A stretch of DNA of 7,907 bases from CAYLWN01 sp964387625 (GTDB lineage Bacteria > Patescibacteriota > Microgenomatia > UBA10105): positions 1 to 7,907 of the forward strand of contig CAYLWN010000039.1 of assembly GCA_964387625.1 (NCBI GenBank), given 5' to 3'. The notes below the pieces were generated by a model that saw only the letters and a program-made list of their open reading frames with translations, made no database searches and was not told the origin of the DNA. This document shows, one piece after another, positions 1 to 5,931 of the stretch. Both the position numbers and the translations under genes were made by a program. Every line of letters starts with the position of its first letter. Within the stretch, counting starts at the first letter, position 1.

Positions 1-180
1 AACTGGGGTTATGACGATGGAATTTATGAATTTGAAAACCAGACAGACAAAAGAACCAGCAAGCATGAATTTGTTCTTGAAAATCTCAAACCCGATACAG
101 AATATCATTATGAAGTCATGAGCCAAAACAGAAATTATGTATATGACGCCAACCGAAAATTCAAAACTCAGGCAAAATAA
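1..180 (+). CDS. Fibronectin type III-like surface protein, C-terminal fragment
   Basis: Frame 1 is open from the first base to the TAA at 178-180 and gives 59 residues; the gene starts before the window. The fragment has the pattern of the last strands of a fibronectin type III-like domain: a hydrophobic strand (HEFVLENL), the turn KPDTEYHYEV, and a closing strand ending in FKTQ. This pattern is common in FN3 modules of bacterial surface proteins and in the N-terminal domain of purple acid phosphatases. The protein ends right after the domain, so the domain is C-terminal, probably extracellular and used for binding or spacing. Any catalytic or anchoring part is outside the window. The next gene starts 2 nt after the stop, which suggests co-transcription. 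The fold call is by pattern only, and another beta-sandwich family is possible. Confidence 0.6.
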   Translation, partial: NWGYDDGIYEFENQTDKRTSKHEFVLENLKPDTEYHYEVMSQNRNYVYDANRKFKTQAK

Positions 181-182
181 TT

Positions 183-569
183 ATGAAAAAACAAATTGAA
201 TGGATTATTTTAACCACAAAAAACTATTTAATTGCAAAAGAATTTTATTCTAAAAAATTAAATTTGAAAATTATTCGTAACGTTCCGAAAGAAGAATTTA
301 CCCAGTTTAAAATGGATAATTGTTATCTGGCAATTTATGGGGAAGGATTTGTAAAAAAATTATTAAATAAAACGAGATTAGGTGAACCGGGAAATACTAT
401 TTTTACATTTTCTCAAAGTGAAGATATTGATGCTGACTTCCAAAAACTATTGCTACAGGGTGTAAAATTTATTCAACCACCCAAAACTCAAACCTGGGGA
501 CAAAGAACAGCGTATTTTGAAGATCCTGATGGAAATATTTGGGAAATTCAACAATGGATAAGCAAATAA
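183..569 (+). CDS. VOC-family (glyoxalase/bleomycin-resistance fold) protein
   Basis: This 128-residue protein has the normal length of a single-chain VOC protein with two beta-alpha-beta-beta-beta modules. Module 1 starts with the strand IEWIIL, then a helix ending in EFY (20-22). Module 2 runs from about GNTIFTF (70-76) to the diagnostic ending TAYFEDPDGNIWEIQQW (109-125). E121 sits where the last metal-ligand Glu of glyoxalase-like enzymes lies. By hand alignment, W7 replaces the usual first His, and Asn/Thr (71-72) stand where the second-module His would be, so a canonical metal site looks incomplete. It could be a small-molecule binding protein rather than a lyase or dioxygenase; the substrate cannot be told. 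The ATG at 183 lies 2 nt after the upstream stop with no strong Shine-Dalgarno, so translation may be coupled. The cytosolic location is inferred from the absence of a signal peptide. Confidence 0.85.
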   Translation: MKKQIEWIILTTKNYLIAKEFYSKKLNLKIIRNVPKEEFTQFKMDNCYLAIYGEGFVKKLLNKTRLGEPGNTIFTFSQSEDIDADFQKLLLQGVKFIQPPKTQTWGQRTAYFEDPDGNIWEIQQWISK

Positions 570-1333
570 ATAAAACCAACTTAACCAATAAAGATAACAG
601 TGATATAATAACTCCAATGAATTCATCAAGCAGAATGTTGCGTATTGAAGAAAAACGCACCCGCAAACAACTCATTTATGTTATTGGAGGATCAGTGGGA
701 ATAATTCTATTAGTTATATTTTTAGGCATTCCCCTACTTATAAAATTTAGTGTAATAGTGGGTAATATGAAATCTGGAAATAACATAATAGAGCAAACTG
801 ATAAAACTCCACCTTTTCCGCCTATTTTGTCCTCATTAAATTCTGCCACCAATAGTGCCAGTTTGAAAATCGATGGCTATGCTGAACCGGAAACTACTCT
901 GAAATTATTTTTAAATGACAAAGAAGTTAAAAAAACTTTGTTAAGTCAAGACGGATCATTTTCTTTTACTGATTTAACTCTTAAACCAGGCGAAAATCAG
1001 ATTTATGCCACAACTATGGATGTTTCAAATAATGAAAGCAGTGCATCAGCAATATTAAAAATAAATTACATTAAAGATGCTCCCAAATTGGAAGTTACAG
1101 AACCTCAAGACGGACAATCTTTTGATAAAAATCATCAGGAAATTTCAATTAGCGGTAAAACCGACGCGGGTAATAATGTCTGGGTCAATGGAAGATTCGT
1201 TGTTGTAAAAGATGATGGTTCATTTACTATGAAACTGCGTTTAAATGATGGTGAAAATTTATTAACTATATCTTCCAAAGATCCGGCAGGTAATGAAACG
1301 AAAATAGAGAAAAAAGTGATTTTTGCACCATAA
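554..1333 (+). CDS. Membrane-anchored protein with two Ig-like (glucodextranase B-type) domains
   Basis: The frame is open from a TTG at 539. I prefer the ATG at 554, giving 259 residues and a 16-bp overlap with the VOC gene; an ATG at 617 is also possible. A polar, Asn/Lys-rich N-terminal tail with a basic stretch (EEKRTRKQ) precedes one hydrophobic segment, about residues 40-71, that fits a signal anchor. A Pro-rich linker (PPFPP) follows, then two similar beta-sandwich repeats at about 87-172 and 177-258. Each carries a DGSF strand, a GEN turn (PGENQIYATT and DGENLLTISS) and a closing D-x-x-x-N-E motif (DVSNNES, DPAGNET). This matches the bacterial Ig-like/glucodextranase B family, which is usually a non-catalytic binding or spacer module outside the membrane. 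Like the partial FN3 gene upstream it is probably surface-exposed, and the two flank a cytosolic VOC gene in what looks like one transcript. No catalytic domain is visible. Confidence 0.8.
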   Translation: MDKQINKTNLTNKDNSDIITPMNSSSRMLRIEEKRTRKQLIYVIGGSVGIILLVIFLGIPLLIKFSVIVGNMKSGNNIIEQTDKTPPFPPILSSLNSATNSASLKIDGYAEPETTLKLFLNDKEVKKTLLSQDGSFSFTDLTLKPGENQIYATTMDVSNNESSASAILKINYIKDAPKLEVTEPQDGQSFDKNHQEISISGKTDAGNNVWVNGRFVVVKDDGSFTMKLRLNDGENLLTISSKDPAGNETKIEKKVIFAP

Positions 1334-1357
1334 TCAATATAATAAAATACAAAAATC

Positions 1358-1386
1358 ATCCTGATTTACCGCAGTAAAATCAGGAT
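1358..1386. terminator. Bidirectional hairpin terminator between convergent genes
   Basis: The arms 1358-1369 (ATCCTGATTTAC) and 1374-1386 pair as a 12-bp stem with one bulged A and the loop CGCA. Read on the minus strand, the stem is followed after two bases by TTTTTGTATTTTATT, a good U-tract, so it best ends the glycan cluster finishing at 1475. On the plus strand it lies 25 nt after the Ig-protein stop, but the following bases (CTAGTTATTTAAAAATTT) are a weaker tail. Confidence 0.7.
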
Positions 1387-1474
1387 CTAGTTATTTAAAA
1401 ATTTAGGAAATCTGTTATCCTGATCCCAATAATCATAATATTAATCTAAGAAAATCGGGAGAAGGATCTCACCC

Positions 1475-2680
1475 TCAATCAGTAATACTAAAACTTCCCA
1501 CCAACATGAACATCCAAAACATCACATAAGGATAAAATAAGCTGTTATCAAACTGGCTGTGTATAAAAATTGCAATAAAAGATATAAGAAGTAAAATATT
1601 CTTCGATCCCGACGAAATGTCGAGAGAGAAGTTCTTATTATCTTCCCTGAGCGAAGTCGAAGGGCTTGAACAATAAAGAGTTTTTAAAATATTCCACCAA
1701 ATCCAAATATAACTTAATAATCCCAATATTCCTGTCGTAACTAATATAAATAACCAACTATTATGAAAACCAGATACAGATTGAGAATATTCATCAAAAC
1801 CAGATCTAAAATATCTTAAAGTGTTAAATCCATAACCAATAATTGGTGATTTAATAAATAATTCAATTGCTTCTTGAGAATTTTCAATTCTTGATTCAAC
1901 AGATATTACTCTTAATAAATTTACTCCTTCTCCACCAGGTCGAGGTAATAAAAATAACAACAAAATAAATCCAACTCCAAACATTCCAATTAAACCAATC
2001 TTCCAAATTAATTTAATCTTATTATTCAGTATAACCATTACAAAAATTCCTATGATTAATGCTAAATAACTGCCTCTGGAATAAGTTAAAAGTAAAGCTA
2101 TAAATGAAATAATTTCTCCTGCAATAATAACTTTCTTTTGTTTTTGTGTATTAAATAAATACATTCCTAAAATCAGTGTTAAAACTAAAATAATTCCGGT
2201 AAAGTTTGGGTCTAATAATGTAGAAAATATTCTATATTGATGAGGATCCCATCCCAAATACTGTAAATTTCTTAAATTCGGGTACAAAAAATATTGTATT
2301 AATCCCAAAAGTGCAATCGTTACTCCTCCCCACCATAAACCCCAAATACTTAGATGTTTTATTTTTTTATCCTGCGAAATAAAAATTGCCAACAATGAAT
2401 ACATCACAAATCTCCATAAATAAAGTGAGGAGATAATTATTTTCAAAAAATCTAAGTTTTTTAATTGAAAAATTAAAGAGATTAAACATACGAAGATAAA
2501 CAGACCAAATATTTTAAGGTATCGCTTTACAGGTCGGACCTGTAGTTTACGTTGTAATAAAGCCCAAATAATAAATATTCCTACACTTAAATCCAATGCT
2601 GAAATCCTGATATTTGAAAAATTGACAGACAATATTTGTCCACCAACAAAACTAATTATGAGTAAAATTAACCTGATCAT
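1475..2680 (-). CDS. O-antigen ligase/polymerase-like polytopic membrane protein
   Basis: This 401-residue protein is hydrophobic throughout, with roughly 10-12 predicted membrane segments, as in the Wzy/WaaL (O-antigen ligase, PF04932-type) families. Recognisable signatures in order are RIFSTLLDPNFTG (150-162), the Y-SRG motif followed by a hydrophobic helix (200-210), and a large loop with IGYGFNTLRYF (281-291) and FHNSWLFILVTTGILGLL (305-322). In this family the loop holds the His and Arg residues needed to transfer lipid-linked glycans; H306 is the likely equivalent. Its predicted role is to polymerise or ligate the glycan made by the three glycosyltransferases just upstream, on the outer face of the membrane. 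Its ATG overlaps the preceding gene's stop by 4 bp (ATGA), a sign of translational coupling. Residues 339-361, between two membrane segments, are encoded by two hairpin repeats. Whether it is a ligase or a polymerase cannot be decided from sequence. Confidence 0.85.
   Translation of the reverse strand: MIRLILLIISFVGGQILSVNFSNIRISALDLSVGIFIIWALLQRKLQVRPVKRYLKIFGLFIFVCLISLIFQLKNLDFLKIIISSLYLWRFVMYSLLAIFISQDKKIKHLSIWGLWWGGVTIALLGLIQYFLYPNLRNLQYLGWDPHQYRIFSTLLDPNFTGIILVLTLILGMYLFNTQKQKKVIIAGEIISFIALLLTYSRGSYLALIIGIFVMVILNNKIKLIWKIGLIGMFGVGFILLLFLLPRPGGEGVNLLRVISVESRIENSQEAIELFIKSPIIGYGFNTLRYFRSGFDEYSQSVSGFHNSWLFILVTTGILGLLSYIWIWWNILKTLYCSSPSTSLREDNKNFSLDISSGSKNILLLISFIAIFIHSQFDNSLFYPYVMFWMFMLVGSFSITD
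1597..1637 (+). repeat. 41-bp hairpin repeat, copy 1, inside the ligase gene
   Basis: This copy matches the reverse complement of 3500-3540 at 38 of 41 positions. The core 1601-1631 folds as CTTC, a GA mismatch pair, TCCCGAC, a 5-nt loop, then GTCGAGA, GA and GAAG. One stem position is a C-A mismatch that is a C-G pair in the other copy. It is read in frame on the minus strand as part of the ligase and contains no stop in that frame. Confidence 0.85.
1645..1664 (+). repeat. Short imperfect palindromic repeat inside the ligase gene
   Basis: The 20 bases pair as CCCT with AGGG at the ends, then tandem GA opposite GA, then a short GC-GAA-GTC inner hairpin. From memory, this CCCTGAGCGAAG-type palindrome recurs as a dispersed repeat in various bacterial genomes, mostly between genes; I cannot check copy number here. 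It lies 7 nt from the 41-bp repeat, and on the minus strand it encodes PSTSLRE. Confidence 0.6.
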
Positions 2681-3444
2681 AGGGGTCTTTTATTTTGTAA
2701 TTGGTATAATTTTGCCCTGGTTAAAAACGAATGCATGCTCATCATTAGTGCCATGATAAGTCCCGACATGCCATCCAAAAAACCCAATTTAATAAAATAA
2801 TTTAAGATAAATTTTCCCAAAGGATATAAAAATATTTTAAAAAAATCAGATTTAATATTTTGTTTATTAAATTCTTGAGCATTTAAAGTCGTCCAACGGT
2901 TAATTCTTTCCAAAAATTCTGCAATTGTGGGATGCGGATAATGCATAAGTGGATTATTTAATTTTCCAATCTCACCTTTTAATTGCCAAACCTCATGAAC
3001 TCGTCTAATCCAATTACCGGAATTTTTTTTACCTAATTTTAATAAATACTGATTTCCGGTTTCTCCATATTTTAAAATTTTTCCTAAAAAATAATCCTGT
3101 CTTTTTATAAAAAACCCGTTGTAATTTTTTTCATTAATAGCTGTTTTTATTTCCTCTTTTAATTGAACAGTTATCTCTTCATCAGCATCTAAATACAAAA
3201 CCCATTCGTTTTTTGCCAATGTTAATCCTAGATTTCTTAAATTGGAAAAATTTTCTGTTTCATTATTATTTATAACTTGTAAACGGTCATCAGAAATAAT
3301 ATTTTTAGCTAACTCCGCAGTGTTATCTGAGGAATTATCAATTAAAATAACCTCGTTTGCCCAAACAACTGATTTTATGGCTCTTTGGATATTGTCAGCT
3401 TCGTTAGCTGTTAAAATCACCACTGAAATTGGTGTTTCATTCAT
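2677..3444 (-). CDS. Family 2 glycosyltransferase, WaaE/KdtX-like
   Basis: This 255-residue protein has a GT-A fold. It starts with the nucleotide-binding strand ISVVILTANEADNI (6-19), then VILIDNSSDNT (32-42) with D36, then NEWVLYLDADEE (79-90), where DADE is the metal and nucleotide-sugar motif. It continues with W-x-RR-VHE (145-151) and a C-terminal amphipathic part (FFKIFLYPLGKF to GFLDGMSGLI) that fits membrane association. The LDADEE motif, the VHE and the DG-x-x-G ending resemble the WaaE/KdtX-type lipopolysaccharide-core and related surface-glycan transferases. It probably adds a sugar from a nucleotide donor to a lipid-linked acceptor on the cytoplasmic face. Its TGA overlaps the start of the ligase gene by 4 bp. 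The ATG at 3444 has no clear Shine-Dalgarno, and the 124-nt gap upstream holds a hairpin repeat. Donor and acceptor are unknown. Confidence 0.88.
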   Translation of the reverse strand: MNETPISVVILTANEADNIQRAIKSVVWANEVILIDNSSDNTAELAKNIISDDRLQVINNNETENFSNLRNLGLTLAKNEWVLYLDADEEITVQLKEEIKTAINEKNYNGFFIKRQDYFLGKILKYGETGNQYLLKLGKKNSGNWIRRVHEVWQLKGEIGKLNNPLMHYPHPTIAEFLERINRWTTLNAQEFNKQNIKSDFFKIFLYPLGKFILNYFIKLGFLDGMSGLIMALMMSMHSFLTRAKLYQLQNKRPL

Positions 3445-3499
3445 ATCTACTATATAAATTATTGTTCGAATCCGTCTTTGATGGATGAGAACTAATCAT

Positions 3500-3540
3500 T
3501 AAAAACTTCTCTCCCGACATATCGTCGGGATCGAAGAATA
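3500..3540 (-). repeat. 41-bp hairpin repeat, copy 2, between two glycosyltransferase genes
   Basis: This is the inverted copy of 1597-1637, with three differences. The stem CCCGAC/GTCGGG (3513-3529) is perfect here. Read on the minus strand, the 31-nt core at 3506-3536 is CTTC, GA, TCCCGAC, a 5-nt loop, GTCGGGA, GA, GAAG, giving two helices joined by tandem G-A mismatches. It takes up a third of the 124-nt gap and would be transcribed between the GT4 stop and the GT2 start. No U-tract follows the stem, so it does not look like a normal terminator; an mRNA-stability or processing role is conceivable. Confidence 0.85.
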
Positions 3541-3568
3541 AAATATCTTAAATAATTCATTGCTATCC

Positions 3569-4696
3569 TTATTCTACACAATGTCTATAAATTGATTTTA
3601 ATACGGTTCTGGTAAATTTAACCTGGTTGAATTTTTGAGATTGTTTGGTACTGGCTTTGGATAATTTATTTCTTAAACTGTCATTTTGGGCAATTTCCGA
3701 AAGTGCGTTCGCAATACTTGTCGCTTCTTGAGCGTTAACTAAAATTCCGGCTTTTTGAATAATTTCCGGCATTGAAGAATTTGAGGCAGCAATGACTACT
3801 GTTCCGCAAGCCATCGCTTCAATTATCGGCAATCCTAGACCTTCATAAAGCGCTGGAGTAACTAAAGCCACAGCGCCCCGATAATACTTGGGTAAATTGT
3901 GGCGTGCAACATAGCCTTTAATAATCACTTTTTTATTTAAATTTAGTTTTTTGATAGTTGAGGCAATTTCCGGATCCAAATCTCTATCACTACCTACTAA
4001 AACTAATCTATATGGTTTTATCGCATTCTGTAAAAATTGTGCAAATCCGGTAATGATTTGAGGTACATTTTTAGTTTTTTTCAAAGCTCCTACATATAAA
4101 AAATATGGAATTGTATCCACATATTTTGTTCCTACCATTGTAAATATTTTTTCAATTCCCGGATAAGCAACAGTTACAAAATCATCATTTAAATGATATG
4201 CCTCAATTATGTCTTGTTTGCTAGCCTCTGAAATGGTGATAATATGTTTTGCGCTATATACCAATTTTTTGGTATTGATTTTTAGTTTTTGAAAATTTTT
4301 ATACAATTTCGGAAATTTCAAAAATGCCACATCATATACAAAACCCAAGGTGGGAATTTCCGGACTGATAATCACCTGTGAACTGGCAATAAAAATTTGC
4401 GGTTTAGTTAATTTTAAAGCTAAGGGTAACCAGATTTTTTCAAATCCAAATTTTGGCAAAATAATTTTTTTAGCACGGTTTCCGAATTCCTGAATTATTT
4501 TTGAAGGAATTTCCCCAAATCCATATAAAAAATAACGGTTACGCTGGTCAATTTCAGATAATGAAGTTAACAAATTGCTCACGACTGTTGCAACTCCTGT
4601 TTTTTCTCTTTCATCAGCAGGCGTCAACGAACCGCAATCAATTCCAATTGTCAGCTGAGGCCTTGGTTTACGTCCTAATTTTGATTTATTTTGCAT
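3569..4696 (-). CDS. Family 4 glycosyltransferase (GT-B fold, EX7E)
   Basis: The frame opens at a TTG (4714), but I take the ATG at 4696, giving 375 residues and an 11-bp overlap with the upstream gene. A GGGA four nt before this ATG is a weak Shine-Dalgarno. An AAGGGG lies about 15 nt before the TTG, so the TTG remains possible. Numbered from the TTG, the N-terminal domain has the acceptor-side strand LTIGIDCGSL (21-30) and a KTGVATVVSNLL helix (38-49). The C-terminal donor domain has PYFLYVGALKKTKN (203-216), YRLVLVGS (235-242), VIIKGYV (263-269), and the diagnostic LYEGLGLPIIEAMACGTVVIAA (289-310). E291 and E299 form the EX7E pair that binds the nucleotide-sugar. The family transfers sugars with retention of configuration in polysaccharide assembly. 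It sits second in the glycan cluster and has no membrane segments. The specific sugar cannot be told. Confidence 0.88.
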   Translation of the reverse strand: MQNKSKLGRKPRPQLTIGIDCGSLTPADEREKTGVATVVSNLLTSLSEIDQRNRYFLYGFGEIPSKIIQEFGNRAKKIILPKFGFEKIWLPLALKLTKPQIFIASSQVIISPEIPTLGFVYDVAFLKFPKLYKNFQKLKINTKKLVYSAKHIITISEASKQDIIEAYHLNDDFVTVAYPGIEKIFTMVGTKYVDTIPYFLYVGALKKTKNVPQIITGFAQFLQNAIKPYRLVLVGSDRDLDPEIASTIKKLNLNKKVIIKGYVARHNLPKYYRGAVALVTPALYEGLGLPIIEAMACGTVVIAASNSSMPEIIQKAGILVNAQEATSIANALSEIAQNDSLRNKLSKASTKQSQKFNQVKFTRTVLKSIYRHCVE

Positions 4697-5537
4697 ATTT
4701 CCCAAATTTTGCAAATAAATAATCTTTTATCCCCTTTAAACCATAGAAATCTTTATTTCTGTAATGTTCCCAAATCGTTTTAGGCAATCTTAATCCTTCT
4801 CTTAATTTTACTCTAAATGGAGCATTTCGTACAACAAATAGCAGGTGATTACGGGCTAAATAGTAATTTTTAATACTTGCCAATGACGTACTGGATGATT
4901 CATAATGAACGATTTGCGCTGACGTTGTACAAATTGACGGATATCCCAATTTTTTCAAACGCTGACAAAATTCAACATCTTCGTAATATAAAAAATATGG
5001 TTCAAAAAATCTAATACTTGTATCCAACATTTTTTTAGGTAATAACATGCAGGTACCAGAAATAAAGTCACATTCATTTGTTTGCTTTGTATTTGTATCC
5101 TGCGTGTTTAAACCTATTAATTTTGCACTATATCTTTTTTTATCTAAATCTCCGCCGATTGACCATATTTTATCTTGAGAATTTAATATTTTTGGGCCAA
5201 AAACACCTTCATTATTTAATGATGTAGCACAATTAACCAATTTGCTAATCACAGAGGGTTTAAGAGTTGTGTCTGGATTTAATACCAAAACATAATCAGG
5301 ATTATGGATTAAAGCTGCTGATATCCCAATATTATTGCCCTTAGCATAACCCAAATTAGAGGTATTTTTTATAAGGTCTACTGAGGGAAATTTTTCGGAA
5401 ACCAGATTTAATGTTTTATCCGATGATGCATTATCAACTACAATTACCTGCTGTGGATTTTCTGCAATAACTGATTTCAAACACGAAGTAATTGTTTTTT
5501 GGTTGTTATAAGTAACAATCACTACACTTAAATGCAT
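4686..5537 (-). CDS. Family 2 glycosyltransferase, rhamnosyltransferase (WbbL)-like
   Basis: This 283-residue protein has a GT-A fold. The N-terminus LSVVIVTYNNQKTI (3-16) leads to VIVVDNASSDKT (31-42), then NLGYAKGNNIGI (61-72) and DYVLVLNPDTTLKP (81-94). The NPD at 87-89 is the DXD-like metal site. The later part has FISGTCMLLPKKML (158-171), FFEPYFLYYEDVEFCQRL (177-194) with the catalytic-type ED pair, H211, and YYLARN (225-230). This order of motifs is typical of WbbL-like rhamnosyltransferases and related surface-glycan enzymes, though rhamnose as donor is a family inference. It is the first gene of the minus-strand cluster and overlaps the next one. The ATG at 5537 has AGGG four nt upstream and a perfect TATAAT only seven nt upstream. 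It may therefore be translated from a very short or absent leader. Confidence 0.88.
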   Translation of the reverse strand: MHLSVVIVTYNNQKTITSCLKSVIAENPQQVIVVDNASSDKTLNLVSEKFPSVDLIKNTSNLGYAKGNNIGISAALIHNPDYVLVLNPDTTLKPSVISKLVNCATSLNNEGVFGPKILNSQDKIWSIGGDLDKKRYSAKLIGLNTQDTNTKQTNECDFISGTCMLLPKKMLDTSIRFFEPYFLYYEDVEFCQRLKKLGYPSICTTSAQIVHYESSSTSLASIKNYYLARNHLLFVVRNAPFRVKLREGLRLPKTIWEHYRNKDFYGLKGIKDYLFAKFGKYAK

Positions 5538-5544
5538 ATTCCCT

Positions 5545-5550
5545 ATTATA
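5545..5550 (-). promoter_or_regulatory. Candidate -10 box for the glycan cluster
   Basis: On the minus strand the six bases are TATAAT, a perfect -10 consensus, in the divergent intergenic region 5538-5683. No good -35 lies 16-18 nt upstream. It ends seven nt before the ATG at 5537, so transcription would start at or next to the start codon. TATAAT is frequent by chance in sequence this AT-rich, so this is a weak call. Confidence 0.35.
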
Positions 5551-5595
5551 GTAGATTAAATACAGTTTCGTATAAAATGATTATTTTTATATCTC

Positions 5596-5601
5596 TTGAC
5601 A
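5596..5601 (+). promoter_or_regulatory. Candidate -35 box upstream of the 47-residue gene
   Basis: TTGACA is a perfect -35 consensus, 82 nt before the small gene's ATG. The base window 16-18 nt downstream (GCAAACTA) is a poor -10, and the nearest A/T-rich candidates (TAAAAA at 5624) are too far. It may be a promoter with an unusual -10, or chance. The remainder of 5538-5683 is AT-rich with no further structure that I can support. Confidence 0.3.
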
Positions 5602-5665
5602 ACAATAAATTTTTACTGCAAACTAAAAATAGAGAAGTTTTTATAAAAATATTATTATAAACATA

Positions 5666-5675
5666 AAGGAGGTGG
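5666..5675 (+). promoter_or_regulatory. Near-perfect Shine-Dalgarno of the 47-residue gene
   Basis: AAGGAGGTGG matches the first eight bases of the anti-Shine-Dalgarno complement, AAGGAGGTGA, and is followed by 8 nt to the ATG at 5684. No other gene in the window has a ribosome site close to this, which supports the reality of the short gene and suggests strong translation. Confidence 0.8.
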
Positions 5676-5683
5676 ATTTATTT

Positions 5684-5827
5684 ATGGCAAGAGGCCGCAG
5701 CTTTAATAGCTTAAATAAAAATGTTCCTCAAGCAGTAACATATGCGATTCTTTTTGTTATTTTTCTTCTGGCAATTGTATTAGTACAAAGATTACGCATG
5801 TCGGGTGAATTCTTGGGTGGATTTTAA
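5684..5827 (+). CDS. 47-residue single-pass membrane protein of unknown function
   Basis: The ATG at 5684 opens a 47-residue frame ending in TAA at 5825-5827. I do not recognise the protein. Its N-terminus is polar and basic (MARGRSFNSLNKN, with R3, R5 and K12). It is followed by one hydrophobic segment of about 16 residues (about 19-34, YAILFVIFLLAIVLV), then QRLRMSGEFLGGF with R36 and R38. Positive charges on both sides leave the topology open. A near-perfect Shine-Dalgarno precedes it and a terminator hairpin follows 41 nt after the stop, so it looks like a small monocistronic gene. It lies between a glycan cluster running away from it and a convergent DUF2207 gene. A role as a small membrane regulator or subunit is possible, but nothing in the sequence points to a partner. 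Confidence 0.7.
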   Translation: MARGRSFNSLNKNVPQAVTYAILFVIFLLAIVLVQRLRMSGEFLGGF

Positions 5828-5868
5828 TTTATAAAATTTCTAATAATAGTTTTTTTAAAGCAATAAAT

Positions 5869-5910
5869 AGATTTACCAAAATCAAATAAATTAATGGTAA
5901 ATCTTTTTAT
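5869..5910. terminator. Rho-independent terminator between the small gene and the DUF2207 gene
   Basis: The arms AGATTTACCA (5869-5878) and TGGTAAATCT (5895-5904) form a perfect 10-bp stem with a 16-nt A/T-rich loop. On the plus strand the stem ends in a T-run (TCTTTTTATTG), which fits termination of the 47-residue gene. On the minus strand the stem is followed by ATTTATTGCTTT, a weaker tail, and it may also stop the DUF2207 transcript that ends at 5932. The stem is low in G+C and the loop is long, so efficiency may be modest. Confidence 0.65.
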
Positions 5911-5931
5911 TGTTGGAAATAATAATTTGAC

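Noticed and set aside
539..553. TTG start for the Ig-domain protein
   Set aside because: It adds only five residues and more overlap. The ATG at 554 is a better start, though this is not certain.
3464..3473. GTTCGAATCC resembles the T-loop of a tRNA
   Set aside because: The flanking bases do not form a T-stem, and upstream is the start of a glycosyltransferase gene, so no cloverleaf can be drawn.
1358..5904. Both terminators contain GATTTACC, which might mean a shared repeat
   Set aside because: The match is only eight bases, and the loops and flanks differ. It is better explained by chance in AT-rich stems.
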